Assembly (NCBI GenBank): GCA_945869735.1
Contig: CAMBPQ010000016.1
Span: forward strand, 1-52,689
Length of the DNA: 52,689 bases
Reading direction: 5' to 3'
Origin: Planctomicrobium piriforme
Lineage (GTDB): Bacteria; Planctomycetota; Planctomycetia; Pirellulales; UBA1268
The stretch's first letter is position 1; each line of letters starts with the position of its first letter. Under the pieces are notes generated by a model that saw nothing but the letters and a program-made list of their open reading frames with translations, made no database searches and had not been told where the DNA came from. A program made the translations under genes and the position numbers. Shown here piece by piece: positions 33,120 to 42,120 of the stretch.

Positions 33120-33220
33120 GAATGCGTTCTCAACCCGCGATACGGGCCTGCGGAGCGAATCCCGCGGCGAATCGGCGGTAGCTCGGGCGGCCCGCACCGC
33201 TCGCAAATGCCTGCGGTTTC

Positions 33221-33248
33221 TTGACCCCTCGCGCTCGCCCTCTATGAT
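33221..33248 (+). promoter_or_regulatory. Sigma-70-type promoter of the carotenoid cluster
   Basis: TTGACC (33221-33226), 16-bp spacer, TATGAT (33243-33248), about 60 bp before the first desaturase gene. This is the best -35/-10 match in the window and is correctly oriented for the downstream four-gene group. Confidence 0.65.
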
Positions 33249-33308
33249 ACGACTCGAATCGACTCGGCAGGGACGTCCGTTCCGGCCCAGCGTGGAAAAA
33301 GGGCCAGG

Positions 33309-34865
33309 ATGTCGCGGACGGTCAACATCATCGGAGCCGGGCCAGGTGGATTGGCGACGGCCATGCTGCTGGCTCAGGCCGGAGTGCGGGTGCGGGTGCT
33401 CGAGCGGCTTCCTGTTCCCGGCGGCCGGACCAGCACGATCTCCACTCCCGAGGGCTTCAAGTTCGATCTGGGACCCACGTTCTTTCTCTATCCGCGGGTG
33501 CTCGACGAGATCTTCGCAAGCTGCGGCCGCGACCTCCGGCAGGAGGTTGAGATGGTCCGGCTCGACCCGCAATACCGCCTGATCTTCGGGTCTGGAGGCG
33601 AAATCTTCGCCACGCCGAACGTGGCCCGGATGGAGGCGGAGGTGTCACGGCTTTCGCCAGCCGACCGTGGCTCCTTCACGCGATTCATGGAGAGCACGCG
33701 GGCGAAGTTCGAGCGGTTCGCACCGTTTCTCGAGCAGCCGTTCCAGAGTTGGCGGGATCTCGCCAAACCCGACCTGCTCAAGCTCATGCCGATGCTCAAG
33801 CCGTGGCGGAGTCTCGACAGAGAGCTCGGCACCTTCTTCTCCGACGAGCGGATTCGGCTGGCATTCACGTTTCAGTCAAAGTATCTGGGCATGTCGCCGT
33901 TCAAATGTCCGAGCCTGTTCTCGATCCTCTCCTTCCTCGAATACGAGCACGGCGTCTTCCACCCAATCGGCGGCTGCGGCGCCGTCTCGACCGCGATGGC
34001 GAGGATCGCCACCGACATGGGCGTCGACATCCGCTACGAGGAACCGGTCGAGTCGCTCGAGTTCGCGGGCAAGCGGATCACGGCGTTGAAGACGTCACGG
34101 GGCACGTACGAGGCCGATGCCACGGTGGTCAACGCCGACTTCGCCCGGACGATGACGCGGCTCGTGCCCGACCGCATCCGCCGCAACTGGAACGATCGGA
34201 AGATTGCCTCGCGGCGGTTTTCGTGCTCGACGTTCATGCTCTACCTCGGCATCGAGGGCTGCTATGACGACGTCGCCCACCACAACATCTATCTCTCTGA
34301 AGACTACCGCAACAATCTCGCCGACATCGAGCATCGGCATCGGCTCAGCCGCGACCCGTCGATGTACGTCCAAAATGCCTGCGTGACCGATCCCACGCTC
34401 GCACCCCGCGGGATGAGCACGCTGTATCTGCTCATCCCGGTCACCCATCGGCACCCCAACGTCGACTGGCGGCGGGAGGCGGCGGGCTACCGCGAGGTAG
34501 CGCTCGACCAGATGGAGCGGATCGGGATCCGCGGCGTCCGCGACCGCATTCGCTACGAGAAGATGCTCACGCCCGACGACTGGCAGGACGACTACGAGAT
34601 TTACAGGGGCGCGACCTTCAACCTAGCGCACGACCTCGGCCAAATGCTGCACATGCGGCCGCACAACCGGTTCGAGGATGTCGACGGGATGTACCTCGTG
34701 GGGGGCGGCACGCACCCAGGGAGCGGCTTGCCTGTGATCTATTCCTCGGCGCGGATCACCTCCAGGCTGCTGCTCGGGGATTTGGGGCTCGACGGCTTGG
34801 CCGCGCGTCCGGGCCGGTCGAAGAAGGGCTCCGGCGGAGTGAAGGAGAAGGCGGGCGCCTTCTGA
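33309..34865 (+). CDS. Phytoene/squalene desaturase-family FAD enzyme (crtN-like)
   Basis: A 518-residue CrtI/CrtN-family flavoprotein. The N-terminal FAD-binding GAGPGGLATAMLLAQ is followed by GGRTSTI and a substrate domain; the C-terminus has the family motif DGMYLVGGGTHPGSGLPV. A 4,4'-diapophytoene or dehydrosqualene desaturase-type reaction is likely, given the neighbours: a second paralogue, a PlsC-like acyltransferase and a CrtQ-like glycosyltransferase, the set known from C30 (staphyloxanthin-like) carotenoid pathways. First gene after the promoter at 33221. Which of the two paralogues is CrtN and which CrtP is not certain. Confidence 0.75.
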   Translation: MSRTVNIIGAGPGGLATAMLLAQAGVRVRVLERLPVPGGRTSTISTPEGFKFDLGPTFFLYPRVLDEIFASCGRDLRQEVEMVRLDPQYRLIFGSGGEIFATPNVARMEAEVSRLSPADRGSFTRFMESTRAKFERFAPFLEQPFQSWRDLAKPDLLKLMPMLKPWRSLDRELGTFFSDERIRLAFTFQSKYLGMSPFKCPSLFSILSFLEYEHGVFHPIGGCGAVSTAMARIATDMGVDIRYEEPVESLEFAGKRITALKTSRGTYEADATVVNADFARTMTRLVPDRIRRNWNDRKIASRRFSCSTFMLYLGIEGCYDDVAHHNIYLSEDYRNNLADIEHRHRLSRDPSMYVQNACVTDPTLAPRGMSTLYLLIPVTHRHPNVDWRREAAGYREVALDQMERIGIRGVRDRIRYEKMLTPDDWQDDYEIYRGATFNLAHDLGQMLHMRPHNRFEDVDGMYLVGGGTHPGSGLPVIYSSARITSRLLLGDLGLDGLAARPGRSKKGSGGVKEKAGAF

Positions 34866-34891
34866 CGAAGCCGCGCCGAGGATTTCACCTT

Positions 34892-36448
34892 ATGACCAAG
34901 CACACGACGAACAACGACCGAGTGGTGGTGATCGGGGCCGGCCTCGGCGGCCTCGCGGCGGCCTGCACGCTCGCGGCCCGCGGCTACGCCGTCACGCTCT
35001 GCGACAAGAATCCGTGGGTGGGTGGGAAGGCCGCCGTGCTCAGCGAGGGCGGCTTCCGCTTCGACATGGGGCCCACGATCCTGACGATCCCCCGAGTGCT
35101 CAAGCGGATCTACGCCGAGGCGGGCCGCGACATGGAGCAGTATCTGGATCTGGTGCCGCTTGATCCGCAGTGGCGAAGCTTCTTCGAAGACGGCACCACG
35201 CTCGATCTCTTCGCCGACGTCGGGAAGATGCGGGCGACGCTCGACGACTATGCTCCCGGCTCGGGTTCCGGCGACGGCTACGCGCGGTTCATGGACCTCG
35301 CCCAGCGGCTCCACCGTCTCTCCAATGAGTTCTTCTTCTGGCGCAGCGTCGGCGGCATGAAGGACATGATTAACGTTCGCAAGAGCCTGTCTGTCTCTTT
35401 CATCAAGGAGCTGATCGGCATGCGACCGGGGCACAGCGTCGCCGGCACGGTGCGGTCATACGTGCCCGACGAGCGGGCAGCGCAGATGCTCGACCACTTC
35501 ACGCAGTACGTGGGCAGCGCTCCCGACGAGTCGCCCGCCGTGCTCTGCAGCATCGCCCACATGCAGTCGAACGACGGCGTCTGGTATCCGCGGGGTGGCA
35601 CGGGGGCGGTGCCGCGGGCCCTCGCCAGCCTGGCCGTCGACCTCGGCGTGGAAATTCGCACCAACACTCCCATCCGCCGGATCATCGTCGAGGGGGGCCG
35701 CGTCCGCGGCGTCGAGACGGCGGCTGGCGAGACGATTACCGCCGGTGTGGTCGTGAGCAACTCCGACAGCGTGCGGACCCACCGCGAACTCGTCGATGGG
35801 CAGCCACAGCGGAAGTTTCTCGGCCGCCGTAAGTACGAGCCGGCCTGCTCGGGAGTAGTGCTCTACCTCGGCCTTGACAGACGGTATGAGCAACTCATCC
35901 ACCACAACTTCGTGTTCTCGCAGGACCCGCACGAGGAGTTTGAGACGATCTACCGCCGCGGTGAACCGGCCCCTGATCCCACCTGCTACGTCTGCGCTCC
36001 GGCCGTCACCGAGCCGGAGGTGGCGATCCCCGGAGGCGAGGCGCTCTACGTGCTCGTCCACACGCCCTACCTACGGCCGCACCACGACTGGAAGAAGATG
36101 TTTCCGGAGTATCGCAACACGATCATCCGGAAACTGGAGCGGACGGCCGGCCTGAAGGATCTCGAGCGGCACATCGTGATGGAGCGGGCGCTGACGCCCC
36201 AGGACATCAACGACCGCTATCACGTGCTCGACGGGGCGATCTACGGCCTCGCGAGCCATGGCAAGTATCTTGGTGCCTTCAAGCCGGCGAATCGGTCGCC
36301 CGACATCGACGGGCTCTATCTCGCCGGTGGCTCCGCTCATCCCGGGCCCGGGATGCCCATGGTGTTGATGTCGGGCTGGATCGCGGCCGACTGCGTTGAC
36401 CAAGACAAGCTCGTCGCGCAGACGGGGCCCGCTGTGTGCGCTGTCTGA
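34892..36448 (+). CDS. Second phytoene desaturase-family FAD enzyme (crtP/crtN-like)
   Basis: A 518-residue paralogue 26 bp downstream. VVIGAGLGGLAAACTLAARG is its FAD loop, GGKAAVL and FDMGPTILT follow, and the end reads DGLYLAGGSAHPGPGMPMVL. In C30 carotenoid pathways the second enzyme of this family (CrtP) oxidises the terminal methyl group; this gene may have that role or share desaturation. No squalene or dehydrosqualene synthase (hpnCDE/crtM) is in the window, so the precursor must come from elsewhere. Confidence 0.75.
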   Translation: MTKHTTNNDRVVVIGAGLGGLAAACTLAARGYAVTLCDKNPWVGGKAAVLSEGGFRFDMGPTILTIPRVLKRIYAEAGRDMEQYLDLVPLDPQWRSFFEDGTTLDLFADVGKMRATLDDYAPGSGSGDGYARFMDLAQRLHRLSNEFFFWRSVGGMKDMINVRKSLSVSFIKELIGMRPGHSVAGTVRSYVPDERAAQMLDHFTQYVGSAPDESPAVLCSIAHMQSNDGVWYPRGGTGAVPRALASLAVDLGVEIRTNTPIRRIIVEGGRVRGVETAAGETITAGVVVSNSDSVRTHRELVDGQPQRKFLGRRKYEPACSGVVLYLGLDRRYEQLIHHNFVFSQDPHEEFETIYRRGEPAPDPTCYVCAPAVTEPEVAIPGGEALYVLVHTPYLRPHHDWKKMFPEYRNTIIRKLERTAGLKDLERHIVMERALTPQDINDRYHVLDGAIYGLASHGKYLGAFKPANRSPDIDGLYLAGGSAHPGPGMPMVLMSGWIAADCVDQDKLVAQTGPAVCAV

Positions 36449-36490
36449 CCGCCGGCTCCGAGAAGCCCGCAGCGGGACGGGGTGGGGGAC

Positions 36491-36523
36491 ATATTCCCCG
36501 CGCTTGCGATTGGGGCTTCCTGA
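36491..36523 (+). terminator. Family 1 short hairpin copy F
   Basis: TTCCCCGCGCTTGCG, ATT, GGGGCTTCCTGA: the hairpin end of family 1 alone, about 43 bp after the second desaturase stop and in its orientation. It lies inside the carotenoid group and may partly separate the desaturases from the acyltransferase. Confidence 0.65.
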
Positions 36524-36565
36524 CACGGCGGGATGGTATTGCCCGCGTGCAGTAGGATTCCTGGC

Positions 36566-37411
36566 ATGAGCACCACCAGCCGGCATCATGATGCGGGAAG
36601 AAAAGAGGATGAACTCCCGCCGTTCTCGCGGTGGTTGTATGACTGGTTCATGTGGTATGTGCAGCGTTACTTCCGCCGCAGCTTTCATGCGGTTCGACTG
36701 CTGAAAGGGATCGCAGCCGTCGCAGACCGCCCGGAGATAGCCGGCGAGCCCGTGATCTTCTATTCCAACCATCCGAGTTGGTGGGATCCGCTCACGTTTC
36801 TGTTCGTCGGCCAGTCGCTCTTTCCCGACCGGATGGTCTACGGACCGATTGACGCCGCGGCACTTGGGAAATACAGGTTTCTGGAACGGATCGGATTTAT
36901 CGGGATCGATCCCCATGCGTGGCGTGGCGCCGCGCGGTTTTTGCGGATGCTCCGCGCGGCAGGGAAGCGGACCGACGTCATCTACTGGATCACGGCGCAG
37001 GGCGAGTTCACCGATCCTCGAGAGCGACCAGTACACCTGCGGCCGGGCGTCGGTCACGGTGTCGCTGCGGCGACAGAGGGCGTGATCGTGCCGCTTGCCG
37101 TCGAGTATCCGTTTTGGAATGAGCGATTACCCGAGGTGGTCGTAGCCTTCGGCCCAGCGCTACGGATCGCAGATGCAGCCGAACGATCGGCCGACGAATG
37201 GAACATGCTCCTGGCCCGAGAACTCGAAGCGGTGCAGGACAGGCTGGCTGCAGGGGCCCAGAGCCGCGATCCCGCACGGTTCACGACGCTGCTCACCGGC
37301 CGTGTGGGCGTGGGGTTTTTCTACGACGCGTTTCGCCGCCTGAAAGCCTGGTTGCGGGGTGAGCGGTTCGACGCATCGCACGACGACCACGGCACGGGAG
37401 CGGTTGCATGA
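36566..37411 (+). CDS. PlsC-type acyltransferase (crtO-like)
   Basis: A 281-residue 1-acylglycerol-3-phosphate acyltransferase-family protein. The H-x4-D catalytic motif is NHPSWWD (H69-D74), followed by a substrate-binding region (WITAQGEFTDPRERP) in place of the usual EGTR. In the C30 carotenoid context it may esterify the glycosyl group, as CrtO does for staphyloxanthin. AGGA precedes the ATG at 36566; an upstream in-frame start is less likely. Its stop overlaps the next start (ATGA). Confidence 0.75.
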   Translation: MSTTSRHHDAGRKEDELPPFSRWLYDWFMWYVQRYFRRSFHAVRLLKGIAAVADRPEIAGEPVIFYSNHPSWWDPLTFLFVGQSLFPDRMVYGPIDAAALGKYRFLERIGFIGIDPHAWRGAARFLRMLRAAGKRTDVIYWITAQGEFTDPRERPVHLRPGVGHGVAAATEGVIVPLAVEYPFWNERLPEVVVAFGPALRIADAAERSADEWNMLLARELEAVQDRLAAGAQSRDPARFTTLLTGRVGVGFFYDAFRRLKAWLRGERFDASHDDHGTGAVA

Positions 37412-38565
37412 GCTCGGGCTGGATCGGGCTGCTCGCCATCGTGGGGCTCGCGCTCGCAGCCTTGCCCGCGGGTCTGACGATCGCGAACCTCCGCGCGTTT
37501 CTGCCAGCGCCGCCACTCCCGCCGCAGGGCGACCGCGTGCCGGAGGTGTCGGTGCTCGTGCCGGCACGCAACGAGGCCGCCGCGATCGGCCGGCTCTGCC
37601 GCGACGTGCTTGCCAGTGAAGGCGTCGATCTCGAACTCGTAATCCTCGACGACGACAGCCGCGACGCCACGGCGGAGATCGTCATGGGCATCGCGGCAGT
37701 CGACCCGCGGGTTCGCCTCATCCACGGCAGAGCCCTGCCGTCCGGCTGGTGCGGCAAGCAGCACGCGTGCTGGCAGCTCGCCCAAGCCGCGCGGCACGAC
37801 GCCTGGGTCTTCCTCGATGTCGATGTCTCGCCGTCACCCGCCGCGATCGCCCGGGCAGTGGCGTTTCTTGAGGCGTCGGGGGGGGCACTCGTGAGCGGAT
37901 TTCCTCGGCAGGTTACGACCTCGTTTCTCGACTGGCTGCTCCTGCCGCTCATCCACTTCATCCTGCTCGGCTTCCTGCCGCTCGCGCGGAGCCGGCAGGA
38001 CAATACCCCCGGCATGGCGGCTGGCTGCGGCCAGTTCTTCGTGACGCGGCGGAGCGGCTACGAAAGGGCAGGGGGCCACAAGGCGATCCGAGCCTCACTC
38101 CACGATGGCGTGAAACTGCCGCGGGCCTATCGTCGCGCCGGCCTCCGCACCGACATCTTTGATGCCACCGATGTCGCCTCGTGCCGGATGTACGAACGAA
38201 CCGCGGATGTGTGGCGCGGCCTGTCGAAAAACGCGACCGAGGGCATCGGCAGTCCGGCCACGATCGTGCCGTTCACGATCCTGCTCGCAGGCGGCCAGAT
38301 TCTCCCCGTCGCGCTCGTGGCATGGGGCCTCGCCACCGGCTGGCACGGCTGGCCGCGCTGGGCGATCCCCATCGCGGTCGCGGCGGCAGTGCTGGCCTAC
38401 GTGCCCCGGTTTCTCGAAGCGGCGCGGTTCCAGCAGAGCGTCACCAGCGCAGTCGCCCATCCGTGTGGGGTCGCGGTGTTCCTCGGGATCCAGTGGATCG
38501 CGCTGGCCAGAAAAGTCTTCGGGATCAAGACGAGTTGGCGGGGCCGCAGTCTCCCGGCCCAGTGA
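37408..38565 (+). CDS. Glycosyltransferase family 2, membrane-bound (crtQ-like)
   Basis: A 385-residue GT-A glycosyltransferase. An N-terminal membrane segment (about 6-28) precedes the sugar-nucleotide motif (SVLVPARNEAAAI, LDDDSRD) and the metal-binding LDVDV near residue 137; further hydrophobic helices lie at about 180-195 and 290-345. It resembles CrtQ-type enzymes that glucosylate C30 carotenoid acids. It is coupled to the acyltransferase by a 4-nt overlap, as expected if the two modify the same product. Confidence 0.75.
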   Translation: MSSGWIGLLAIVGLALAALPAGLTIANLRAFLPAPPLPPQGDRVPEVSVLVPARNEAAAIGRLCRDVLASEGVDLELVILDDDSRDATAEIVMGIAAVDPRVRLIHGRALPSGWCGKQHACWQLAQAARHDAWVFLDVDVSPSPAAIARAVAFLEASGGALVSGFPRQVTTSFLDWLLLPLIHFILLGFLPLARSRQDNTPGMAAGCGQFFVTRRSGYERAGGHKAIRASLHDGVKLPRAYRRAGLRTDIFDATDVASCRMYERTADVWRGLSKNATEGIGSPATIVPFTILLAGGQILPVALVAWGLATGWHGWPRWAIPIAVAAAVLAYVPRFLEAARFQQSVTSAVAHPCGVAVFLGIQWIALARKVFGIKTSWRGRSLPAQ

Positions 38566-38743
38566 TCGCGGCGAGCCCGCGAACCACCTTCGGAGGCTCC
38601 CGCATGATCCGCAGGCGGGATTGCTCCTGCCGGGTCGCAGACGTTCGCTTTGGGTGTCCAGCCAAATCTTTTCGGCACGGCGGTTGCTGGGCAGGTGAAT
38701 CGGCGTCTTGCGTGGGTCGGGGTTGCCGGTGCCCCGTCGCGGG

Positions 38744-38914
38744 CTACCGTCGTGATGTGATGAAGGCCTCGAGTTCTTTGAGGCTGGCAAGGCCGATGAA
38801 CTCGTACCAGACCATCTGCTCCATCGCCCGGTCGGGGAGCGTGCGGTGCCGCGATTTCGAGCCCAGGTCGAAGATCACCACCGACTCACGACAGTGACCC
38901 CAGGGACACGGGGT
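38744..38914 (-). pseudogene. Possible C-terminal gene remnant
   Basis: A 56-codon open stretch, opened by an in-frame stop and ending in a stop at 38744. It contains VVIFDLGSKSRHRTLPDRAM and the C-terminus EFIGLASLKELEAFITSRR, which look like real protein rather than random frame. No plausible ATG lies before the conserved-looking part. Family not recognised; it may be the end of a broken gene or a small protein starting at GTG. Confidence 0.3.
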
Positions 38915-39016
38915 TCACGCCGGACTGAAGAGTGCCATCAGGATCAGTTCGCAGGAGTGATCCATGAACAGCCGGCGATTGCTAGCTCTGTCGCGAGCGT
39001 TCACCAGCAGGGTGCT

Positions 39017-39154
39017 GGGAGGGTTGCCCGTGCCCTCGAGCGGGCTGTGGAAGCAAGCGCAGCAAGGATTGCGAAGCGCCGCTTCCACCGCAGTGAGCGG
39101 CGGCCTGGAGGGCCGACGCGAACGTCCGACGAGAGGGCACGGGCAACCCCTCCG
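39017..39154. repeat. MITE-like element with 17-bp inverted ends
   Basis: GGGTTGCCCGTGCCCTC (39022-39038) and its exact reverse complement (39133-39149) bracket about 95 bp; imperfect pairing extends the ends to about 22 bp. A diverged third copy of the arm lies at about 38718-38740 (GGGTTGCCGGTGCCCCG... type). No transposase is nearby. Confidence 0.6.
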
Positions 39155-39217
39155 ACTGTCGCTTGCGAACCTTGGCAAGCCGTGCTGACCCATGGAAGCC
39201 GGCGATATCATTCCGGA

Positions 39218-40399
39218 TCAGGAGGGGCGAAGCCGCGCGAGAGTCATCAGGTCGCGGGACCGGGTCACCCGAAGAAGTGCCTCGTCGGCCGTATCAGCCA
39301 GCGCCGTGAGGTGGCCCATCTTGCGACCGGGACGCGGCTCGCTCTTTCCATAGAGATGCAGGCTCACCCCTGGCACGCCGAGGGCTGCGGCCCAATCGGG
39401 CTCGCCTTTCGCCCAGACATCGCCAAGCACGTTGGCCATCGCGGCAGGGAGCCGTTGCCGCGTCGATCCGAGCGGGAGGCCACAGACGGCGCGAACCTGC
39501 TGCTCGAACTGCGAGGTGTCGCAGGCCTCGATCGTGAGGTGGCCGGAGTTGTGCGTTCGGGGCGCGATCTCGTTGACGAGCACAGCCCCGTCCTTCGTCA
39601 CGAAGAACTCGACGCAGGCGACGCCCACCACGCCGAGGACCGCGAGGATTTTCCCGGCGACGTCGGTCGCCGCGGACAGCGTTGGCTGCGAGAGGCCGGC
39701 CGGCGCGATTGACACGTCGAGGATGTGGTCCGCGTGGGCATTCCGCGATGGCGCGAAGGTGGCAATATTGCCATCGAGCCCACGGGCCGAGACCACCGAG
39801 ATCTCGCAGTCAAAATCGATCCAGCCCTCGAGGACCAGTTCTCGAGGACCGTCCGCCCCGGCGCCGAGCGTGGCCCAGGCGGTGTCGATGTCTTCCGTTC
39901 GCGTGAGCTTCATCTGTCCCTTGCCGTCGTAACCGAAGGCGGCCGTCTTGAGAACGGCGGGTAGGCCGAGATCGGCCACGGCCGCATGCAGTTGTTCGCG
40001 TGAGCGGACGAGGCGGTGTGGCGCACAGGCGAAGCCGTGCTGCGTGAGGAAGGCCTTCTCGCGGGCCCGGTCCTGCGTGGTGAACAAGACGTCCGGTGAG
40101 GGCCGGACCGGCACCACCGCAGCGAGCGATCGACCGGCCTCCGCCGGGATGTTCTCAAACTCGAAGGTCACCACGTCGAGGCCCGCGGCCGCCCGCGTCA
40201 GGAACGCCGTGTCGCCGTAGTCACCCACGTGGAGCCGGTCGCAGTGCCGTGCTGCCGGGCAGTCGGCGATATCGGAGATCGCCTCGACGCGGTAGCCCAT
40301 GCGGCGGGCCGCCATCGCAAACATCGCGCCGAGTTGGCCACCGCCGAGGATGCCGAGCGTGCCGCCGGGGAGGATCGGAGTGGGGTCAGCCGCGGCCAC
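39218..40399 (-). CDS. purK: N5-carboxyaminoimidazole ribonucleotide synthase
   Basis: A 393-residue ATP-grasp enzyme that carboxylates AIR in purine synthesis. GILGGGQLGAMFAMAARRMGY at the N-terminus, VLKTAAFGYDGKGQ in the ATP-grasp loop, the GWIDFDCEISVV segment and EIAPRTHNSGH are diagnostic. It follows purE with 3 bp between them. Confidence 0.96.
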   Translation of the reverse strand: MAAADPTPILPGGTLGILGGGQLGAMFAMAARRMGYRVEAISDIADCPAARHCDRLHVGDYGDTAFLTRAAAGLDVVTFEFENIPAEAGRSLAAVVPVRPSPDVLFTTQDRAREKAFLTQHGFACAPHRLVRSREQLHAAVADLGLPAVLKTAAFGYDGKGQMKLTRTEDIDTAWATLGAGADGPRELVLEGWIDFDCEISVVSARGLDGNIATFAPSRNAHADHILDVSIAPAGLSQPTLSAATDVAGKILAVLGVVGVACVEFFVTKDGAVLVNEIAPRTHNSGHLTIEACDTSQFEQQVRAVCGLPLGSTRQRLPAAMANVLGDVWAKGEPDWAAALGVPGVSLHLYGKSEPRPGRKMGHLTALADTADEALLRVTRSRDLMTLARLRPS

Positions 40400-40402
40400 G
40401 CG

Positions 40403-40936
40403 TCACCGTTCGGAGGCCCGCTCGGACCAGGCTGCCGACTCGCCGTTCATGTCCTCGTGCAGCACCCGCTCGGTCTGTTCCGTTCGGTAGGCGATGAGTT
40501 TCTCACGGAGGCCCGCGTCGTCGATCGCGAGGATCGCGACGGCGAGGAGCGCGGCGTTGGTCGCCCCCGCGGGGCCGATCGCGAGCGTGCCGACCGGAAT
40601 TCCGGCTGGCATCTGCACGATCGAGAGCAGTGAGTCGACGCCGCGGAGCATCGATGACTCCACCGGCACGCCGAGAACGGGAAGGTGTGTCTGGGCCGCG
40701 AGCATGCCCGGGAGGTGGGCCGCGCCACCGGCCCCGGCGATGATCACCTTCAGGCCACGGGACGCGGCCGACCTGGCGTATTCGGCGAGCTTTTCGGGCG
40801 TGCGGTGGGCAGACACGATGTCGCACGAGTGGGGCACGCCCAACTGCTCAAGGATCGTCGCGGCCCGCTGCAGCGTCGGCCAGTCGGACCGGCTGCCCAT
40901 CGCGATGCCGATGACAGGGGAGCCGGAGAGGGCCAT
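40403..40936 (-). CDS. purE: N5-carboxyaminoimidazole ribonucleotide mutase (class I PurE)
   Basis: A 177-residue mutase that converts the PurK product to [26 protein letters not shown] and [14 protein letters not shown] are the family signatures. With the adjacent purK it is the bacterial PurE class I pair. The gap to purK is 3 bp. It diverges from sua5 across 101 bp. Confidence 0.96.
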   Translation of the reverse strand: MALSGSPVIGIAMGSRSDWPTLQRAATILEQLGVPHSCDIVSAHRTPEKLAEYARSAASRGLKVIIAGAGGAAHLPGMLAAQTHLPVLGVPVESSMLRGVDSLLSIVQMPAGIPVGTLAIGPAGATNAALLAVAILAIDDAGLREKLIAYRTEQTERVLHEDMNGESAAWSERASER

Positions 40937-41037
40937 GAAGAGGAGTCCTCGCGAGAAGACACCGGGGTGGCCTCGTGCCGCCGCGGTGGGAAGCCATCAT
41001 CTTGCTCTGGAGCGTGGGGCGTTGCAAGGTAGGCTGC

Positions 41038-42087
41038 ATGGGCCGCCCGCTCCCCGACATCCTCCGCATCGAATGGCCCGCGACCGCGCCGGAGCCGCCG
41101 CCTCTCACCGAGGAGGCGCTCGACCGCGGCGTCGCGGTCCTCCGCAGAGGCGGGCTTCTCGCGATCCCGACCGAGACGGTCTACGGTCTGGCCGCCGACG
41201 CGCTCGATGAGGAGGCGGTGGCGGGCATTTTTCGCGCGAAGGGCCGCCCAGCCTCGAATCCGCTCATCGTCCATGTGGCCGATGAGGCGATGGCCCTGTC
41301 GCTCGCGGCCAACTGGCCCGCGGCGGCGGCGGCGATCGCGGCGCGGCTCTGGCCTGGGCCGGTCACCGTGATCGTGCCGCGGAGTTCGCGCGTGCCCGAC
41401 ATCGTCACCGCGGGCGGGTCGACCGTGGCGCTGCGATGCCCCGCTCACCCGCTCACCCGTCGGCTGATCGCCAAGGCCGGCACGCCACTGGCCGCGCCGA
41501 GCGCGAATCGCTCGGAAGCGCTTTCGCCGACAACGGCGCACCACGTCCTCGAGAGCCTTGGCAACCGAATCGACCTGATCCTCGACGGCGGGCCATGCCT
41601 CCGTGGGATCGAGTCGACCGTTATCGACTGCACCGTCGTGCCGCCGCGGATCCTGCGGCCGGGTCCGGTGTCTCACGCTGATCTCGAGGAAGCCGTGGGC
41701 GGTCCCGTTGCCTGGCCGGCCGCCACTCCGTCGGCGGTCACCGCCCCAGCGCGATCCCCCGGTCAGCAGGTCCGCCACTATGCCCCAAAGACCCCGCTCG
41801 AGACGCCGGCCGACCCTGCAGGCCGGGTCGAGGAGCTCATCGCGGCCGGCACCCGCGTCGGCTGGCTCACGACGCGGACCGACGACAGCGTCGTCCGCGG
41901 GCTGGCGACGTCACGCGATCTGGTGATCGTGCCGATGCCCGCCGACCCCGAGGCCTTCGCTGCCCGCCTCTATGCGACGCTGCACGCGCTCGACCAGCGG
42001 GGGCTCGATCGGATCGTCGTCGATCCGCCGCCCGATGACGAGGCATGGCGGGCGGTCAAAGACCGCCTCGTCCGAGCGGCGTCGTGA
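41038..42087 (+). CDS. Threonylcarbamoyl-AMP synthase (full-length Sua5)
   Basis: A 349-residue Sua5-type enzyme that makes threonylcarbamoyl-AMP for the t6A37 modification of tRNA. The YrdC domain (about 20-215) carries IPTETVYGLAADA, KGRPASNPLIVH and SANRS; a Sua5 C-terminal domain follows (SPGQQVRHYAPKTPL), so this is the long form, not the short TsaC. The ATG at 41038 was preferred; upstream codons are not conserved. Confidence 0.93.
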   Translation: MGRPLPDILRIEWPATAPEPPPLTEEALDRGVAVLRRGGLLAIPTETVYGLAADALDEEAVAGIFRAKGRPASNPLIVHVADEAMALSLAANWPAAAAAIAARLWPGPVTVIVPRSSRVPDIVTAGGSTVALRCPAHPLTRRLIAKAGTPLAAPSANRSEALSPTTAHHVLESLGNRIDLILDGGPCLRGIESTVIDCTVVPPRILRPGPVSHADLEEAVGGPVAWPAATPSAVTAPARSPGQQVRHYAPKTPLETPADPAGRVEELIAAGTRVGWLTTRTDDSVVRGLATSRDLVIVPMPADPEAFAARLYATLHALDQRGLDRIVVDPPPDDEAWRAVKDRLVRAAS

Positions 42088-42120
42088 TCGCCGTGAATCC
42101 CGGCTCTGGCGGTCGATGCC

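Larger units (their letters stand above)
38566..39217. other. 652-bp gap between the glycosyltransferase and purK
   Basis: Holds no complete gene. It contains a short coding remnant on the minus strand (38744-38914) and a MITE-like inverted repeat (39017-39154). The remaining sequence is non-coding as far as can be seen. Confidence 0.55.
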
